Assembly: GCA_947085425.1 (NCBI GenBank)
Contig: CAMTWK010000001.1
Coordinates: 6,934 to 70,933 of the forward strand
Reading direction: 5' to 3'
DNA length: 64,000 bases
Origin: UKL13-2 sp947085425
Lineage (GTDB): Bacteria > Pseudomonadota > Gammaproteobacteria > Burkholderiales > Usitatibacteraceae
Position 1 is the first letter of the stretch, and every line of letters starts with the position of its first letter. The notes under the pieces are model-generated. The model ran no database searches, was not told the origin of the DNA, and saw nothing but the letters and a program-made list of their open reading frames with translations. Positions 1 to 8,669 of the stretch are shown here, one piece after another. The position numbers were made by a program, and so were the translations under genes.

Positions 1-835
1 GCTCGGCAAAAGGTTCGCGCGTGTCGGGAATGTGGCGCAACACCAAGTCAAGGCAAACGCGCGAGATCAATTCAAACCCCACCAGTTGATCGGCGAAATC
101 ACGCTTGATGCGATTGAGCAGACACACAGCGGCGTCCGGCGAGGCCACCGCCACCAACGCCACCGCGCGCGCCTTCGGCAGCGCAAATAATTTGAGTGTG
201 GCGGCGGTGATCACGCCGAGTGTGCCCTCGGCACCGATAAACCAGTGCTTGAGATCATAGCCGGTGTTGTCCTTGCGCAAGCCCGACAAGCCGTGCCAGA
301 TCTCACCTTGCGGCGTGACCACTTCCAGCCCCAGCACCAAGTCACGCGCATTGCCGTAACGCAGCACATTGGTGCCGCCGGCATTGGTGGAAAGATTGCC
401 GCCGATGGTGCAGCTTCCCTCGGCGGCGAGTGACAACGGAAACAGCCGATCGACTGCGCGCGCTTTGTCCTGCACGGTTTGCAATATCGCGCCGGCCTCA
501 ACGGTCATGGTGTCGTTGTCGGTATCAATGGCGCGAATAACATTCATGCGATTGAGCGACAAAACAATAGCGTTGCCGCTGTTGTCGGGCACACCGCCGC
601 CGACCAGGCCGGTGTTGCCGCCTTGTGGCACGATTGGCGTTTTGGTTTCGGCACACCGCTTGACCACTGCCGCAACTTCATGGGTGTTGGCGGGGCGCAC
701 CACGGCCACAGCTTGGCCTGAAAAATTACCGCGCCAATCGACAAGATAAGGTGCCATTTCGGCGGGCAAGGTGACAAGACCGGCGTCGCCAACAATGGCG
801 TGAAGGGAAACCACCAGCGGATTGGAGTGCGGCAT
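1..835 (-). CDS. FAD-binding 2-hydroxyacid dehydrogenase, D-2-hydroxyglutarate/D-lactate type (partial)
   Basis: The first 278 residues are present; the 3' end lies beyond the left edge of the window. This is a VAO/PCMH-fold flavoprotein, probably oxidising a D-2-hydroxyacid such as lactate, glycolate or 2-hydroxyglutarate. The FAD-binding stretch PQGGNTGLVGG is at residues 70-80, GGNLSTNAGGTNVLRYG at about 145-161 and GAEGTLGVIT at 201-210, in the family's order. The ATG shares its A with the TAA of rfaE2 (TAATG), so the two genes are translationally coupled. The C-terminal substrate domain is not visible, so the substrate cannot be assigned. Confidence 0.85.
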   Translation of the reverse strand, partial: MPHSNPLVVSLHAIVGDAGLVTLPAEMAPYLVDWRGNFSGQAVAVVRPANTHEVAAVVKRCAETKTPIVPQGGNTGLVGGGVPDNSGNAIVLSLNRMNVIRAIDTDNDTMTVEAGAILQTVQDKARAVDRLFPLSLAAEGSCTIGGNLSTNAGGTNVLRYGNARDLVLGLEVVTPQGEIWHGLSGLRKDNTGYDLKHWFIGAEGTLGVITAATLKLFALPKARAVALVAVASPDAAVCLLNRIKRDFADQLVGFELISRVCLDLVLRHIPDTREPFAE

Positions 836-1320
836 TATTTTCCGGTGCCGCGAATCTTGGCGAGCATGGCTGAGGTGGAGCGTGCATGTTGAAACGCAAT
901 CGAATGCACCGTGCCGCCCCACGATCGCACCTCCGTTGCCCCGACAATATTGTCGACCGTCCAATCTCCGCCCTTTACCAAAACGTTCGGTCTGGCATCG
1001 ACAATACGCTCGATGGGTGTGTCTTCATCAAACCACGTCACCAGCGACACACACTCAAGAGCGGCGATCACAGCCATGCGATCATCCAAACAATTGATCG
1101 GTCGGTCATCACCCTTGCCGAGCCGGCGAACCGATGCATCGGAGTTGAGAGCGACGACCAACGACGCACCCAAAGCTGCCGCCTCCGCCAGATAGGTGAC
1201 ATGACCACGATGTAATACGTCGAATACTCCGTTGGTAAACACCACCGGTTGCGGGAGTAAAAACACGCGCTCAGCCAAATCGGCGGGCGTGGTAAATTTT
1301 TTTTCAAAGTCTGGTTGCAT
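835..1320 (-). CDS. rfaE2: D-glycero-beta-D-manno-heptose 1-phosphate adenylyltransferase
   Basis: This 161-residue nucleotidyltransferase makes ADP-heptose for the LPS inner core. The signature FTNGVFDVLHRGH is at residues 28-40, with the HxGH nucleotide-binding motif at 37-40, and VLVKGGDW lies near residue 130. It is the stand-alone form corresponding to the C-terminal half of enterobacterial HldE; the split arrangement is usual in Betaproteobacteria. Its stop codon overlaps the start of the downstream FAD dehydrogenase gene. A gmhA/diaA homologue is not visible nearby. Confidence 0.93.
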   Translation of the reverse strand: MQPDFEKKFTTPADLAERVFLLPQPVVFTNGVFDVLHRGHVTYLAEAAALGASLVVALNSDASVRRLGKGDDRPINCLDDRMAVIAALECVSLVTWFDEDTPIERIVDARPNVLVKGGDWTVDNIVGATEVRSWGGTVHSIAFQHARSTSAMLAKIRGTGK

Positions 1321-1489
1321 CGCTGAATTCTAACCGAGCCGATTGTTGATCATCGGGTAACCCGACTTGACGACGATTGCGACGACTGGCGGCGGTGCAT
1401 CACAACCGTGGGTGACACGATTCGTGGCGACTTTCAACAAACCCACAACCGGCCAACCCACAAGTCATTTTATAACCACCCGTCAACAG

Positions 1490-1521
1490 GGGTGTTTCAA
1501 GCAAAAATGTCTGAAACACCC
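1490..1521 (-). terminator. Hairpin downstream of dolP
   Basis: A perfect 10-bp stem (GGGTGTTTCA / TGAAACACCC) with a 12-nt loop begins about 9 nt past the dolP stop codon. No T-run follows on the minus strand, so it may be a 3'-end stabilising hairpin rather than a classical intrinsic terminator. The remaining gap up to rfaE2 (about 1321-1489) shows nothing else recognisable. Confidence 0.4.
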
Positions 1522-1529
1522 AGTCAATG

Positions 1530-2111
1530 CTAGTTTTTTGCAACTTTATCAACGTACTCGAATACCTTGACGATGCGCGACACCCCTGATGTTGTCCGGG
1601 CGACTTCGGTTGCCGCATCCGCCTCTTCCTTGGTGACAATCCCCATCAGAAAAACAACGTTTGCCTCGGTGACAACTTTGATGTGATTTGACGAAAAACT
1701 CTTGGCACCGAGAAAGCGTGCTTTCACGCTGGTGGTAATCAAGGCATCGTTCGAGCGGCCGGCCAGCGAGGAATTGCCACCGATCACCAATTCATTGGTC
1801 ACCGCCTTGACGCTGGCGACCTTGCGAATGGCGTCGCCGATTTCTATCTTGGTTTTTTCATCGGCGACCTCACCAGTCAATAGGACCGATAGGTTATAAC
1901 TGGTCACGTTGACGTGGGTGTTTTTGAAGCGGTCAAGCAAAATGACGCGCACTTTCCATTCCACATTTTCGTCTTCAATATAAATGCCGGTCGATCGACG
2001 ATCGCCGACCGCCAATGCCGTCGCCCCCACACCCACGGCCGCCAGCGGGAAACAACCCTGCAGTGCAAGTGTACAAATCAGGATGGCAGTGCCTAAAAAA
2101 ATACGTTTCAT
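1530..2111 (-). CDS. dolP: BON-domain outer-membrane lipoprotein (DolP/YraP-like)
   Basis: This 193-residue lipoprotein has the lipobox LQGC with Cys20 and two BON domains, roughly residues 50-115 and 125-190. In E. coli DolP sits in the outer membrane and supports envelope integrity and BAM function. I chose the ATG at 2111 because GGAGA lies 5 nt upstream and it gives a proper signal peptide; an upstream start at 2156 would add 15 residues before the signal. It lies downstream of lpoA and yraN, as in the enterobacterial lpoA-yraN-diaA-dolP cluster, but diaA is missing here. Confidence 0.88.
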   Translation of the reverse strand: MKRIFLGTAILICTLALQGCFPLAAVGVGATALAVGDRRSTGIYIEDENVEWKVRVILLDRFKNTHVNVTSYNLSVLLTGEVADEKTKIEIGDAIRKVASVKAVTNELVIGGNSSLAGRSNDALITTSVKARFLGAKSFSSNHIKVVTEANVVFLMGIVTKEEADAATEVARTTSGVSRIVKVFEYVDKVAKN

Positions 2112-2158
2112 GTTTTCTCCATAAAATCCGGGCCGGTATGCGTTACGCCCGATCAATA

Positions 2159-2527
2159 TCAGATGCCGAATGCGTTTCTAACCCACTCAATACCGTTTGC
2201 ATCAGTGGTACGCATCAGTATCGCATCAAAGCGGCAAGGCGGCGGCTGCCGGAACTTGGACAAATATTGTTCGGCGGCGGTTGCAAGCCGCCGTTGTTTG
2301 GCCAAATTGATACTTGCAGCCGCACCACCGAATTGTTCCGACGCACGATAACGCACTTCGACAAAAACGGTGACATCACCATCCTGCATGATCAGGTCGA
2401 TCTCGCCCGATCGGCAGCGGAAATTTCGGACAGTGGTGGTCAATCCTTGACTACATAAAAAATTCTCCGCCACCCGCTCGGCGTTGTCGCCGACAGTCTT
2501 GCGACCAAGCAGCGCTGCCAGATTCAT
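2159..2527 (-). CDS. yraN: YraN family (UPF0102) putative nuclease
   Basis: This 122-residue protein has the YraN-type restriction-endonuclease-like core: GEIDLI at about 41-46 and FVEVRYR at 55-61, followed by GGAAASINLAKQRRL. The usual lysine of the D-x(n)-E-x-K core is an arginine (EVR), which I recall as common in betaproteobacterial members. The molecular function is not established. The start overlaps the end of lpoA by 4 bp, so the two are probably translationally coupled. Confidence 0.88.
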   Translation of the reverse strand: MNLAALLGRKTVGDNAERVAENFLCSQGLTTTVRNFRCRSGEIDLIMQDGDVTVFVEVRYRASEQFGGAAASINLAKQRRLATAAEQYLSKFRQPPPCRFDAILMRTTDANGIEWVRNAFGI

Positions 2528-3882
2528 TCTGCCGACTTGATCAGGTTAGGCTTTCCATCGCGCATTTCCAGCAGCGATAGACTGCGCACAAATTGATTGC
2601 CGTCGAGTGAAATTCGCCCGGTGACACCATCTATCGGAACAAAAGTCCGCATCGGACGGTCGGTAACAATATTGACATTACCCGCAACCGGCTGTATTGC
2701 CGGTTGCAACATCGCCGATATGATCCGCCAGGCGTCGATACCGAGTGCATACAGGCGCTCATAATCAACCGGCGTGCCATCCGGGGAACGCGGATAACTC
2801 ATCACCGCTGCGTGATCGCGTTCTGCAAACCACGGCATTTCCAAATATTTCACGCTGTCCAAATCCAGATTTTCAACCGTTTCCGCACGAGGTTCGACGG
2901 AATGGGCGGTGGCAAATACCGGCATCCCGGTTGGCAAATAGGGGCGCGCAACCCGCGCCGCCGACATATTGGGTGCAATAAAAACAGCATCGGCTTTGCT
3001 GGCGTCTTCTTTTTCCATCGCCTGTTTCACCTTTGGCCCGTCAACCTGCTCGCCACTAAACGCAATACGGGCGGCGATGGTTCCGCCCAGTCGCAGCCAC
3101 TCTTTCTCAAACGCATCCTGAATGCGGTTTGACAGGGAAGTCGGCCCACCCAAGACAACAATATTTCGAAAATTATCCTTAAATGCGATGCGTGCAATTT
3201 GTCGCGCGTCGCCGTCAAGTGACAGCGAAATATGGAAAAAATTATTGGCGTCCGCCTTGCTGAGGTCGGCTGGCAGATTCAGCGCCAGCGTCGGTAAATA
3301 CCCCGCCTCTTTGGCCGCCACGGCGGCACCATCGCGGGTGAGCCCGGCGACGACCGCAACCGCCCCCTCCTGCACGGCTTTGCGATAGAGCGCGGCCAAC
3401 GAAGGCCCATCGTCGTCAGCAAGGTAGCTGCGATATGAAAATTTATCCTTGCCACTGATTTCATAGGCGGCAACAAATCCCGCCCGTACCGCCTCCGCAG
3501 CCATGCCTAATGTTTTTGAGTTAAATGGCAATATCAATGCGACAGCTTTTGACGGCTCGACCTGCTTAACTTCACGCTGCACGCTTGACATCGGGGTCAC
3601 TGCCGAATCGGCTGGTTTGTCGTTGACGATTTTTGTTTCGGCTGCCCCCGCTACCGTCGGTGGTGACGAGGTGATGGTCGTATTGATCGATTTATTGCGT
3701 GCTGCCGGGGGTGGCGCGGACGGGGCGGGTGGGGCGGGTGAAATGACCGGCGAGTTTGGCTGCGGCTGCAAAACGGGTGGGCTCGGCGCGGCAGGCATGA
3801 CTTGTGACGCAACATTGGTTGCGTTAATCAACGCAACACCTGAAAATAGCGCCAACAACAATAAGCCACGGAATTGCTGCAT
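2524..3882 (-). CDS. lpoA: Penicillin-binding protein activator, LpoA-like
   Basis: This 452-residue periplasmic protein has a signal peptide (about residues 1-26), a proline/alanine-rich linker (about 30-70) and a periplasmic-binding-protein fold resembling the C-terminal domain of LpoA. LpoA activates the peptidoglycan synthase PBP1A from the outer membrane. Unlike the E. coli lipoprotein there is no lipobox cysteine in the signal region, and the N-terminal helical TPR-like domain is absent. The position beside divergent rsmI and before yraN supports the assignment. The start codon is 15 bp from that of rsmI on the other strand. Confidence 0.8.
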   Translation of the reverse strand: MQQFRGLLLLALFSGVALINATNVASQVMPAAPSPPVLQPQPNSPVISPAPPAPSAPPPAARNKSINTTITSSPPTVAGAAETKIVNDKPADSAVTPMSSVQREVKQVEPSKAVALILPFNSKTLGMAAEAVRAGFVAAYEISGKDKFSYRSYLADDDGPSLAALYRKAVQEGAVAVVAGLTRDGAAVAAKEAGYLPTLALNLPADLSKADANNFFHISLSLDGDARQIARIAFKDNFRNIVVLGGPTSLSNRIQDAFEKEWLRLGGTIAARIAFSGEQVDGPKVKQAMEKEDASKADAVFIAPNMSAARVARPYLPTGMPVFATAHSVEPRAETVENLDLDSVKYLEMPWFAERDHAAVMSYPRSPDGTPVDYERLYALGIDAWRIISAMLQPAIQPVAGNVNIVTDRPMRTFVPIDGVTGRISLDGNQFVRSLSLLEMRDGKPNLIKSAE

Positions 3883-3897
3883 CCGGCACCGCCAATC

Positions 3898-4779
3898 ATG
3901 GAAGAAAACATCGAATGCGCATTATATGTGGTCGCCACCCCGATCGGGAATCTTGGCGACATCACCCAGCGCGCGCTCAATGTGCTTGCAAAGGTGGATA
4001 TTGTCGCCGCAGAGGACACGCGTAACAGCCAGTTTTTGTTGGCGCATTTTGGCATCAGGGCCAAACTCATCGCGGTTCACGAGCACAATGAACGCAACGC
4101 CGCCGAGGGCATTATCAAATTACTGAGCGAGGGTAAATCGGTTGCATTGGTCACCGACGCCGGCACGCCGGCCATCAGTGACCCGGGTGCGCGTATTGTC
4201 GCCGCGGTGCACGCGGCGGGATTAATCGTGGTGCCGATTCCTGGTGCGAGCGCCGTCACCACCGCCTTGTCGGCGAGTGGCGAAGGTGAGGACGGTTTTT
4301 TGTTTGTCGGCTTTTTGTCAGCCAAGGCAGGCGAACGACAACGAAACCTCGAGGCGCTGCGCAAAACCGATGCCGCGCTGGTTTTTTATGAATCCCCGCA
4401 CCGGATCCTTGAGAGTGTCGCGGCGATTGCCGAAGTGTTTGGCGCGTCACGCACACTCGTCGTCTGCCGTGAGCTCACCAAAAAATTTGAGACGATTCAG
4501 CGCCTCAAGCTGGCGGACGCGGTGGCGTGGCTGAAAAGCGACAGCAATCATCAGCGTGGCGAGTTTGTTCTGGTTTTATCAAAACCAAGCCAGGACGAAC
4601 GTCTCGAAGAAAAAAGTGCCGGTGACGCGCATCTGGAGCGCACCTTGCGAATTTTGCTTGGTGAGCTTGCCGTCAAACAAGCGGTGGCGCTGGCGGTGCA
4701 ATTAACCGGCGAAAAAAAGAACAAGGTCTATGAAACCGCCTTGATGTTAAAAGCGTCACCCGCCGACCCTCCTCTATAA
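3898..4779 (+). CDS. rsmI: 16S rRNA (cytidine1402-2'-O)-methyltransferase
   Basis: This 293-residue SAM-dependent enzyme 2'-O-methylates C1402 in the decoding centre of 16S rRNA. It has the tetrapyrrole-methylase fold motifs ATPIGNLGDIT (about 13-23), AEDTR, VTDAGTPAISDPG, PGASA and YESPHRI in order. I chose the ATG at 3898 because the family starts just before the ATPIGNLG motif; an in-frame start at 3874 would run into lpoA. It is divergent from lpoA with a very short shared promoter region and is followed 7 bp later by pyrC. Confidence 0.93.
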   Translation: MEENIECALYVVATPIGNLGDITQRALNVLAKVDIVAAEDTRNSQFLLAHFGIRAKLIAVHEHNERNAAEGIIKLLSEGKSVALVTDAGTPAISDPGARIVAAVHAAGLIVVPIPGASAVTTALSASGEGEDGFLFVGFLSAKAGERQRNLEALRKTDAALVFYESPHRILESVAAIAEVFGASRTLVVCRELTKKFETIQRLKLADAVAWLKSDSNHQRGEFVLVLSKPSQDERLEEKSAGDAHLERTLRILLGELAVKQAVALAVQLTGEKKNKVYETALMLKASPADPPL

Positions 4780-4786
4780 TTTGACC

Positions 4787-5821
4787 ATGCGTACACTTAC
4801 CATTGCCCGACCGGACGATTGGCATCTACACTTGCGTGACGGTGACGCGATGCAGGCCGTGCTGCCACACACCGCCCGACAATTCGGCCGCGCCATAGTC
4901 ATGCCCAACCTCAAACCACCGGTGCGAACGGTTGCCGATGCCGGGGCGTATTACCAACGGATTGTGCAGGCGATCCCCGCCGGCATGCAATTTGAGCCGT
5001 TGATGACGTTGTATTTGACCGACAACACCTCTGCCGAAGAAATTTTTCAAGCCAGCAAGAGTGGTTTTATAAAAGCAGTGAAATATTATCCGGCCGGAGC
5101 CACCACCAATTCCGACTCCGGCGTGACAGACCTGCGTAAATGTGATGCCGCCATCGCGGCGATGCAGGCAGTCGGGCTGCCATTACTGCTGCACGGCGAG
5201 GTCACCGGTGATGACGTCGATGTGTTTGATCGCGAAAACGTTTTTATTGACCAGCAACTGACGCCGCTGGTGGCGCGTTTCCCCAAATTACGCATTGTGT
5301 TGGAACACATCACCACCACGGCAGCAGTGAAATTTGTGTTGTCCGCCAGCGAACACGTCGCCGCGACCATTACGCCGCAACATATCTTGTACAGTCGCAA
5401 CTCCATTTTTAAAGGTGGGTTGCGTCCACATTTGTATTGCCTGCCCATCCTCAAACGTGAGGAGCACCGGCTTGCACTGCTGGCGGCGGCAACATCTGGA
5501 AATGCAAAATTTTTCCTTGGCACCGACAGCGCGCCCCACACCAAAAACAGCAAAGAGTCGTGCTGCGGTGCCGCCGGTTGTTATTCGGCGTTACACGCCA
5601 TGAGCCTATATGCAGAGGCGTTTGAAAGCGTGGATGCACTCGACAAACTGGAAGGATTTGCCAGTTTTTTTGGCGCGGATTTTTACCGATTGCCACGCAA
5701 CACCACCACCATCACCTTGAATAAGAAGCCTTGGCAGGTGCCCGACGAAATCCCTTTCATCGAGTCCGGCCTGGTACCGTTGCGTGCCGGTGAAATATTG
5801 TCGTGGCAATTTGCAGAATAG
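4787..5821 (+). CDS. pyrC: Dihydroorotase, class II (homodimeric)
   Basis: The enzyme cyclises N-carbamoyl-L-aspartate to dihydroorotate in pyrimidine synthesis. It is 344 residues, close to the 348 of E. coli PyrC. Zinc ligands are visible: H13 and H15 in HLHLRDG, the carboxylated lysine K99 (AVKYYPAG), H136 (LLLHGEV), H174 (LEHITT) and D247 (GTDSAPHTKNS). The ATG at 4787 fits the family start better than the in-frame TTG at 4781. A TATAAT at 4775-4780 lies directly before the start codon. Confidence 0.95.
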   Translation: MRTLTIARPDDWHLHLRDGDAMQAVLPHTARQFGRAIVMPNLKPPVRTVADAGAYYQRIVQAIPAGMQFEPLMTLYLTDNTSAEEIFQASKSGFIKAVKYYPAGATTNSDSGVTDLRKCDAAIAAMQAVGLPLLLHGEVTGDDVDVFDRENVFIDQQLTPLVARFPKLRIVLEHITTTAAVKFVLSASEHVAATITPQHILYSRNSIFKGGLRPHLYCLPILKREEHRLALLAAATSGNAKFFLGTDSAPHTKNSKESCCGAAGCYSALHAMSLYAEAFESVDALDKLEGFASFFGADFYRLPRNTTTITLNKKPWQVPDEIPFIESGLVPLRAGEILSWQFAE

Positions 5822-6638
5822 CGCGGCCGGTTTGACGCCGAACGAACAATGGATTGCCGCCCGCCGTTTGCTGGCAACGCCATTTTTTGACGCCATCCGG
5901 TCGAGCCTGCTGTCGCTGTCACCTGCGCATTGGCCCCATTTGACTGACCTCAACGCGCTGGCGGTGGCGAATCAACTACAAAATGTCACCGGTGCACCAT
6001 TGCGTTTTGTTGCTGCTGTCGACAGCGGCTTGTCCGCCATGGCCTACGAAACACAAATTGCCGTCTCCGGCAACGTGCCGACCCGCCAAAATTGGCACGA
6101 TCTGTTCAACGCCATGCAGTGGCTTGCCTATCCAAAAACCAAAGCGGTGATCAACGCCGCACACGCCAAGTTATTGGCCAGTGGTGGGCAAGCCGAGGCA
6201 CGGGCGCGCTCGATTCCGCGTGATGTGTTGACCATGGTTGATGAAAGCGGAATGATCGTCGCGAGTACCGACGAATCGTTGCTGCAATTGATCCGCGACT
6301 TTCAGTGGAAAAGACTGTTTGTTGACCGGCGTGATGAGGTCACCCGCAACATGCGCTTTGTTCTCGTCGGGCATGGCCTGTTGGAAAAGTCGTTGTCCCC
6401 CTTTGTCGGGCTGACCGCCAAGGCCATTTTGCTACCGGTTGATCAACACCTCAATCTGGATGAGCCTGCCGCAGCATGGCTCTGCGCCGAAGCCAACCTT
6501 TGGTCCGCGCGTAATTTGGCACCGTTGCCATTACTTGGCATTCCCGGCTGGGATACCCGCAATCACGACCCGCGCTTTTACGACAACACCGACTACTTCC
6601 GCCCCGGTTATAGACCGCCTTCCATCGGGCGCACGTGA
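5784..6638 (+). CDS. DUF3025 domain protein
   Basis: This 284-residue protein belongs to the DUF3025 family, recognised from the central DLFNAMQWLAYPKTKAVINA region (about residues 108-127) and the C-terminal NHDPRFYDNTDYFRP segment. No signal peptide or membrane span is visible, so it is probably cytoplasmic; its function is unknown. It overlaps the end of pyrC: the start could be GTG 5784, GTG 5790 or TTG 5811, and none has a strong ribosome-binding site. Placement directly after pyrC suggests cotranscription. Confidence 0.8.
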   Translation: MPVKYCRGNLQNSAAGLTPNEQWIAARRLLATPFFDAIRSSLLSLSPAHWPHLTDLNALAVANQLQNVTGAPLRFVAAVDSGLSAMAYETQIAVSGNVPTRQNWHDLFNAMQWLAYPKTKAVINAAHAKLLASGGQAEARARSIPRDVLTMVDESGMIVASTDESLLQLIRDFQWKRLFVDRRDEVTRNMRFVLVGHGLLEKSLSPFVGLTAKAILLPVDQHLNLDEPAAAWLCAEANLWSARNLAPLPLLGIPGWDTRNHDPRFYDNTDYFRPGYRPPSIGRT

Positions 6639-6650
6639 GATAATCCGCTC

Positions 6651-6966
6651 GGAAGCGCGCCAGACAGTCGCTGTGCACTTGTTGCATAGAGGAAAGTCCG
6701 GACTCCATAGAGCAGAGTAGTGGGTAATACCCATCCACCGTGAGGTGAGGATTAGAGCAACAGAGACGAGTTCGCGGCAGGCAACTGTCGCGAGGTGAAA
6801 CGGGCAATCTCTACTCGGAGCAAACCCAAATAGGCAGGCGTTGAGGCGGCTCGCGGAGCCTGCGGGTAGGGTGCTAGAGGCGTGCGGTAACGTACGTTCG
6901 AGATGAATGACTGTCAATTGTGCGCAAGCACAATCACAGAATCCGGCTTATCGGCGCGCTTCCACT
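6651..6966 (+). ncRNA. rnpB: RNase P RNA, bacterial type A
   Basis: This is the catalytic RNA of RNase P, which matures tRNA 5' ends. The terminal helix pairs GGAAGCGCGCC (from 6651) with GGCGCGCTTCC (ending near 6963). Conserved core segments are present: CAGACAGTCGC, GAGGAAAGTCCGGACTCC, GCAACAGAGA, GGTGAAACGGG, GAGCAAACCCAAATAGG, AGATGAATGACTGTC and ACAGAATCCGGCTTATC. At about 316 nt it is shorter than the E. coli RNA; the P3 region is a simple 6-bp hairpin with a 5-nt loop (about 6671-6687). It ends at or inside the stop codon of convergent rsuA. Confidence 0.95.
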
Positions 6967-7712
6967 TATTCGGTCGGTGATTTATTGCGTGCCTGTGACA
7001 AATCTTCGGCACTCATCCAGCGCCATTCACCCAGCGCCAAATCATCTGGCAATTTGAGTGCGCCGATTTGGCTGCGTGCGAGGGCATCAACATGATTGCC
7101 CACGGCTGCCATCATACGTTTGACCTGATGATATTTGCCCTGCGCAAGCGTCATATGGATTTGATTGGGGATTCCCGCCTTGTGCCGGCACGCCAACGCC
7201 AACACCGGCTTTGGGTCGTCTTCCAGCACCACACCAGCCAATAGTTTTTTGATCTGTTCTCCGGTCACCGGCTCGCTGGTGGTGACGTCATAAACTTTCG
7301 GCACGTGATGTTTGGGGGACGCCATACGATGAATAAACTGGCCGTCATCGGAAAACAGTAATAGGCCGGTGGTGTCGTGGTCAAGCCGGCCGACCGATTG
7401 CACGCCACCGTTGCTGCGGGTGCGCAGTGGCTCGGCCAACAATCGATACACACTCGGGTGGGACTTGGCCTTTTGTGAACACTCATAACCCTCGGGTTTG
7501 TTGAGCATCACATAGGCTTTTTCGCGGTATGGCCATGTCGACGGCACAACGCCTTCAACATGAAATTCAAAATCTGGCGCGCTGACATCTATCGGTTGAT
7601 TGCCATCATCACAAATGCGCCCATTGATGGTCACCGCACCATTGGCAATGAGCAACGCGCACATTTTGCGGGTGCCAAAACCCTGGCTGAAGAGCAGTTG
7701 CGCGAGGGTCAT
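6966..7712 (-). CDS. rsuA: 16S rRNA pseudouridine(516) synthase
   Basis: This 248-residue enzyme has an N-terminal S4 RNA-binding domain (about residues 1-60, TLAQLLFSQGFGTRK) and the RsuA/RluB catalytic domain with GRLDHDTTGLLLF, which contains the catalytic Asp. Its closest role is pseudouridylation of U516 in 16S rRNA. It lies 15 bp downstream of the DUF1186/SEC-C gene on the same strand and ends against the 3' end of rnpB. RsuA rather than RluE is suggested by the intact S4 domain. Confidence 0.88.
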   Translation of the reverse strand: MTLAQLLFSQGFGTRKMCALLIANGAVTINGRICDDGNQPIDVSAPDFEFHVEGVVPSTWPYREKAYVMLNKPEGYECSQKAKSHPSVYRLLAEPLRTRSNGGVQSVGRLDHDTTGLLLFSDDGQFIHRMASPKHHVPKVYDVTTSEPVTGEQIKKLLAGVVLEDDPKPVLALACRHKAGIPNQIHMTLAQGKYHQVKRMMAAVGNHVDALARSQIGALKLPDDLALGEWRWMSAEDLSQARNKSPTE

Positions 7713-7727
7713 GACAGCCGGGGGCGC

Positions 7728-8669
7728 TTATAACGCATGGCCACAACACTTTTTGAATTTCAAGCCGCTGCCGCACGGGCAGGGATCGTTGCGGCCAACC
7801 TTTGCGGATTCACGCACATACGGCATTTGCCATGGCAACGCATCGTCAGCATAGACGTCGGCATCAATGACTGCCCGCTCGTCCCGATAGCGCTGCTCGG
7901 TGAAAGTTGCCCAGGTTGCAAACTCCTCGGTAAGTTCATTGCAGTATCGGTTGAACTTATAGTCTGGAAATGACGGATCATACGGCTTCACAATTTCACG
8001 GCGAATATCTCCGATGCTGTCATTCGGATGGCCAATGTCAAGCGTCGTCCACCAGTGTTCAATATCCGGCAAATACTCAACCGCCGCAAAATCCACCAGA
8101 TAATTAACCAGCGACATCAGGGAATCCTCGTCCTCCTCGCCTGCCTGCAATGCCAGAAATTCGGCAACACATAAGGCATGAAGCCAAGCCTTCACGCTGG
8201 CGCGATCCGCATCGCCCTCGTGGGCACGGATGCAAACCGCATCAACCGCAGCCATGCGACACCAAATAAACAAACGGCGGTTTTCAGCGACCGCGCGTAG
8301 TGTTGCCTCACTCGCCGGATCAGCCTTGTCAAAGGTTGCCGCCAATACACGCCCGAAGGTGCCGGTAAGTGCATCGCCGAGCAGTGCCTCGACCATATCT
8401 TCCGGATAATGCAGCATGACAACAAGCGGGGCAAAGGCGCGCGTATCGCGCATGTCTGCGGCCAGGCGATAGGCGAAGTCATGCCACATCAAATCTGCGT
8501 CAATCGTATCCCATGGGTCCGCCACTGCATCCTCGATGACATCGATAAACTCCCCGCCAACCAGCGACCAATTCGCTTTGGCCTCACTCACGGCGGCAAA
8601 CGGAAAATAGATGGGATTGGCGAACGCGTCGAACAGACGATCAATCAGGTCATCGGTGGGCGAATTCAT
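7728..8669 (-). CDS. DUF1186 domain protein with C-terminal SEC-C zinc motif
   Basis: This 313-residue protein is mostly an acidic helical domain resembling DUF1186 and ends in GRNDPCPCGSGLKFKKCCG, a canonical SEC-C zinc motif (CxCx8CC) like that at the SecA C-terminus. SEC-C motifs mediate zinc-dependent protein contacts; the specific role here is unknown. I chose the ATG at 8669, preceded by GAGG, over an upstream in-frame start at 8762 that adds a segment unlike the family. It is probably cotranscribed with rsuA. Confidence 0.75.
   Translation of the reverse strand: MNSPTDDLIDRLFDAFANPIYFPFAAVSEAKANWSLVGGEFIDVIEDAVADPWDTIDADLMWHDFAYRLAADMRDTRAFAPLVVMLHYPEDMVEALLGDALTGTFGRVLAATFDKADPASEATLRAVAENRRLFIWCRMAAVDAVCIRAHEGDADRASVKAWLHALCVAEFLALQAGEEDEDSLMSLVNYLVDFAAVEYLPDIEHWWTTLDIGHPNDSIGDIRREIVKPYDPSFPDYKFNRYCNELTEEFATWATFTEQRYRDERAVIDADVYADDALPWQMPYVRESAKVGRNDPCPCGSGLKFKKCCGHAL

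Noticed and set aside
4775..4792. TTG at 4781 as the pyrC start
   Set aside because: It adds only two residues, overlaps the TATAAT, and the ATG at 4787 matches the family start.
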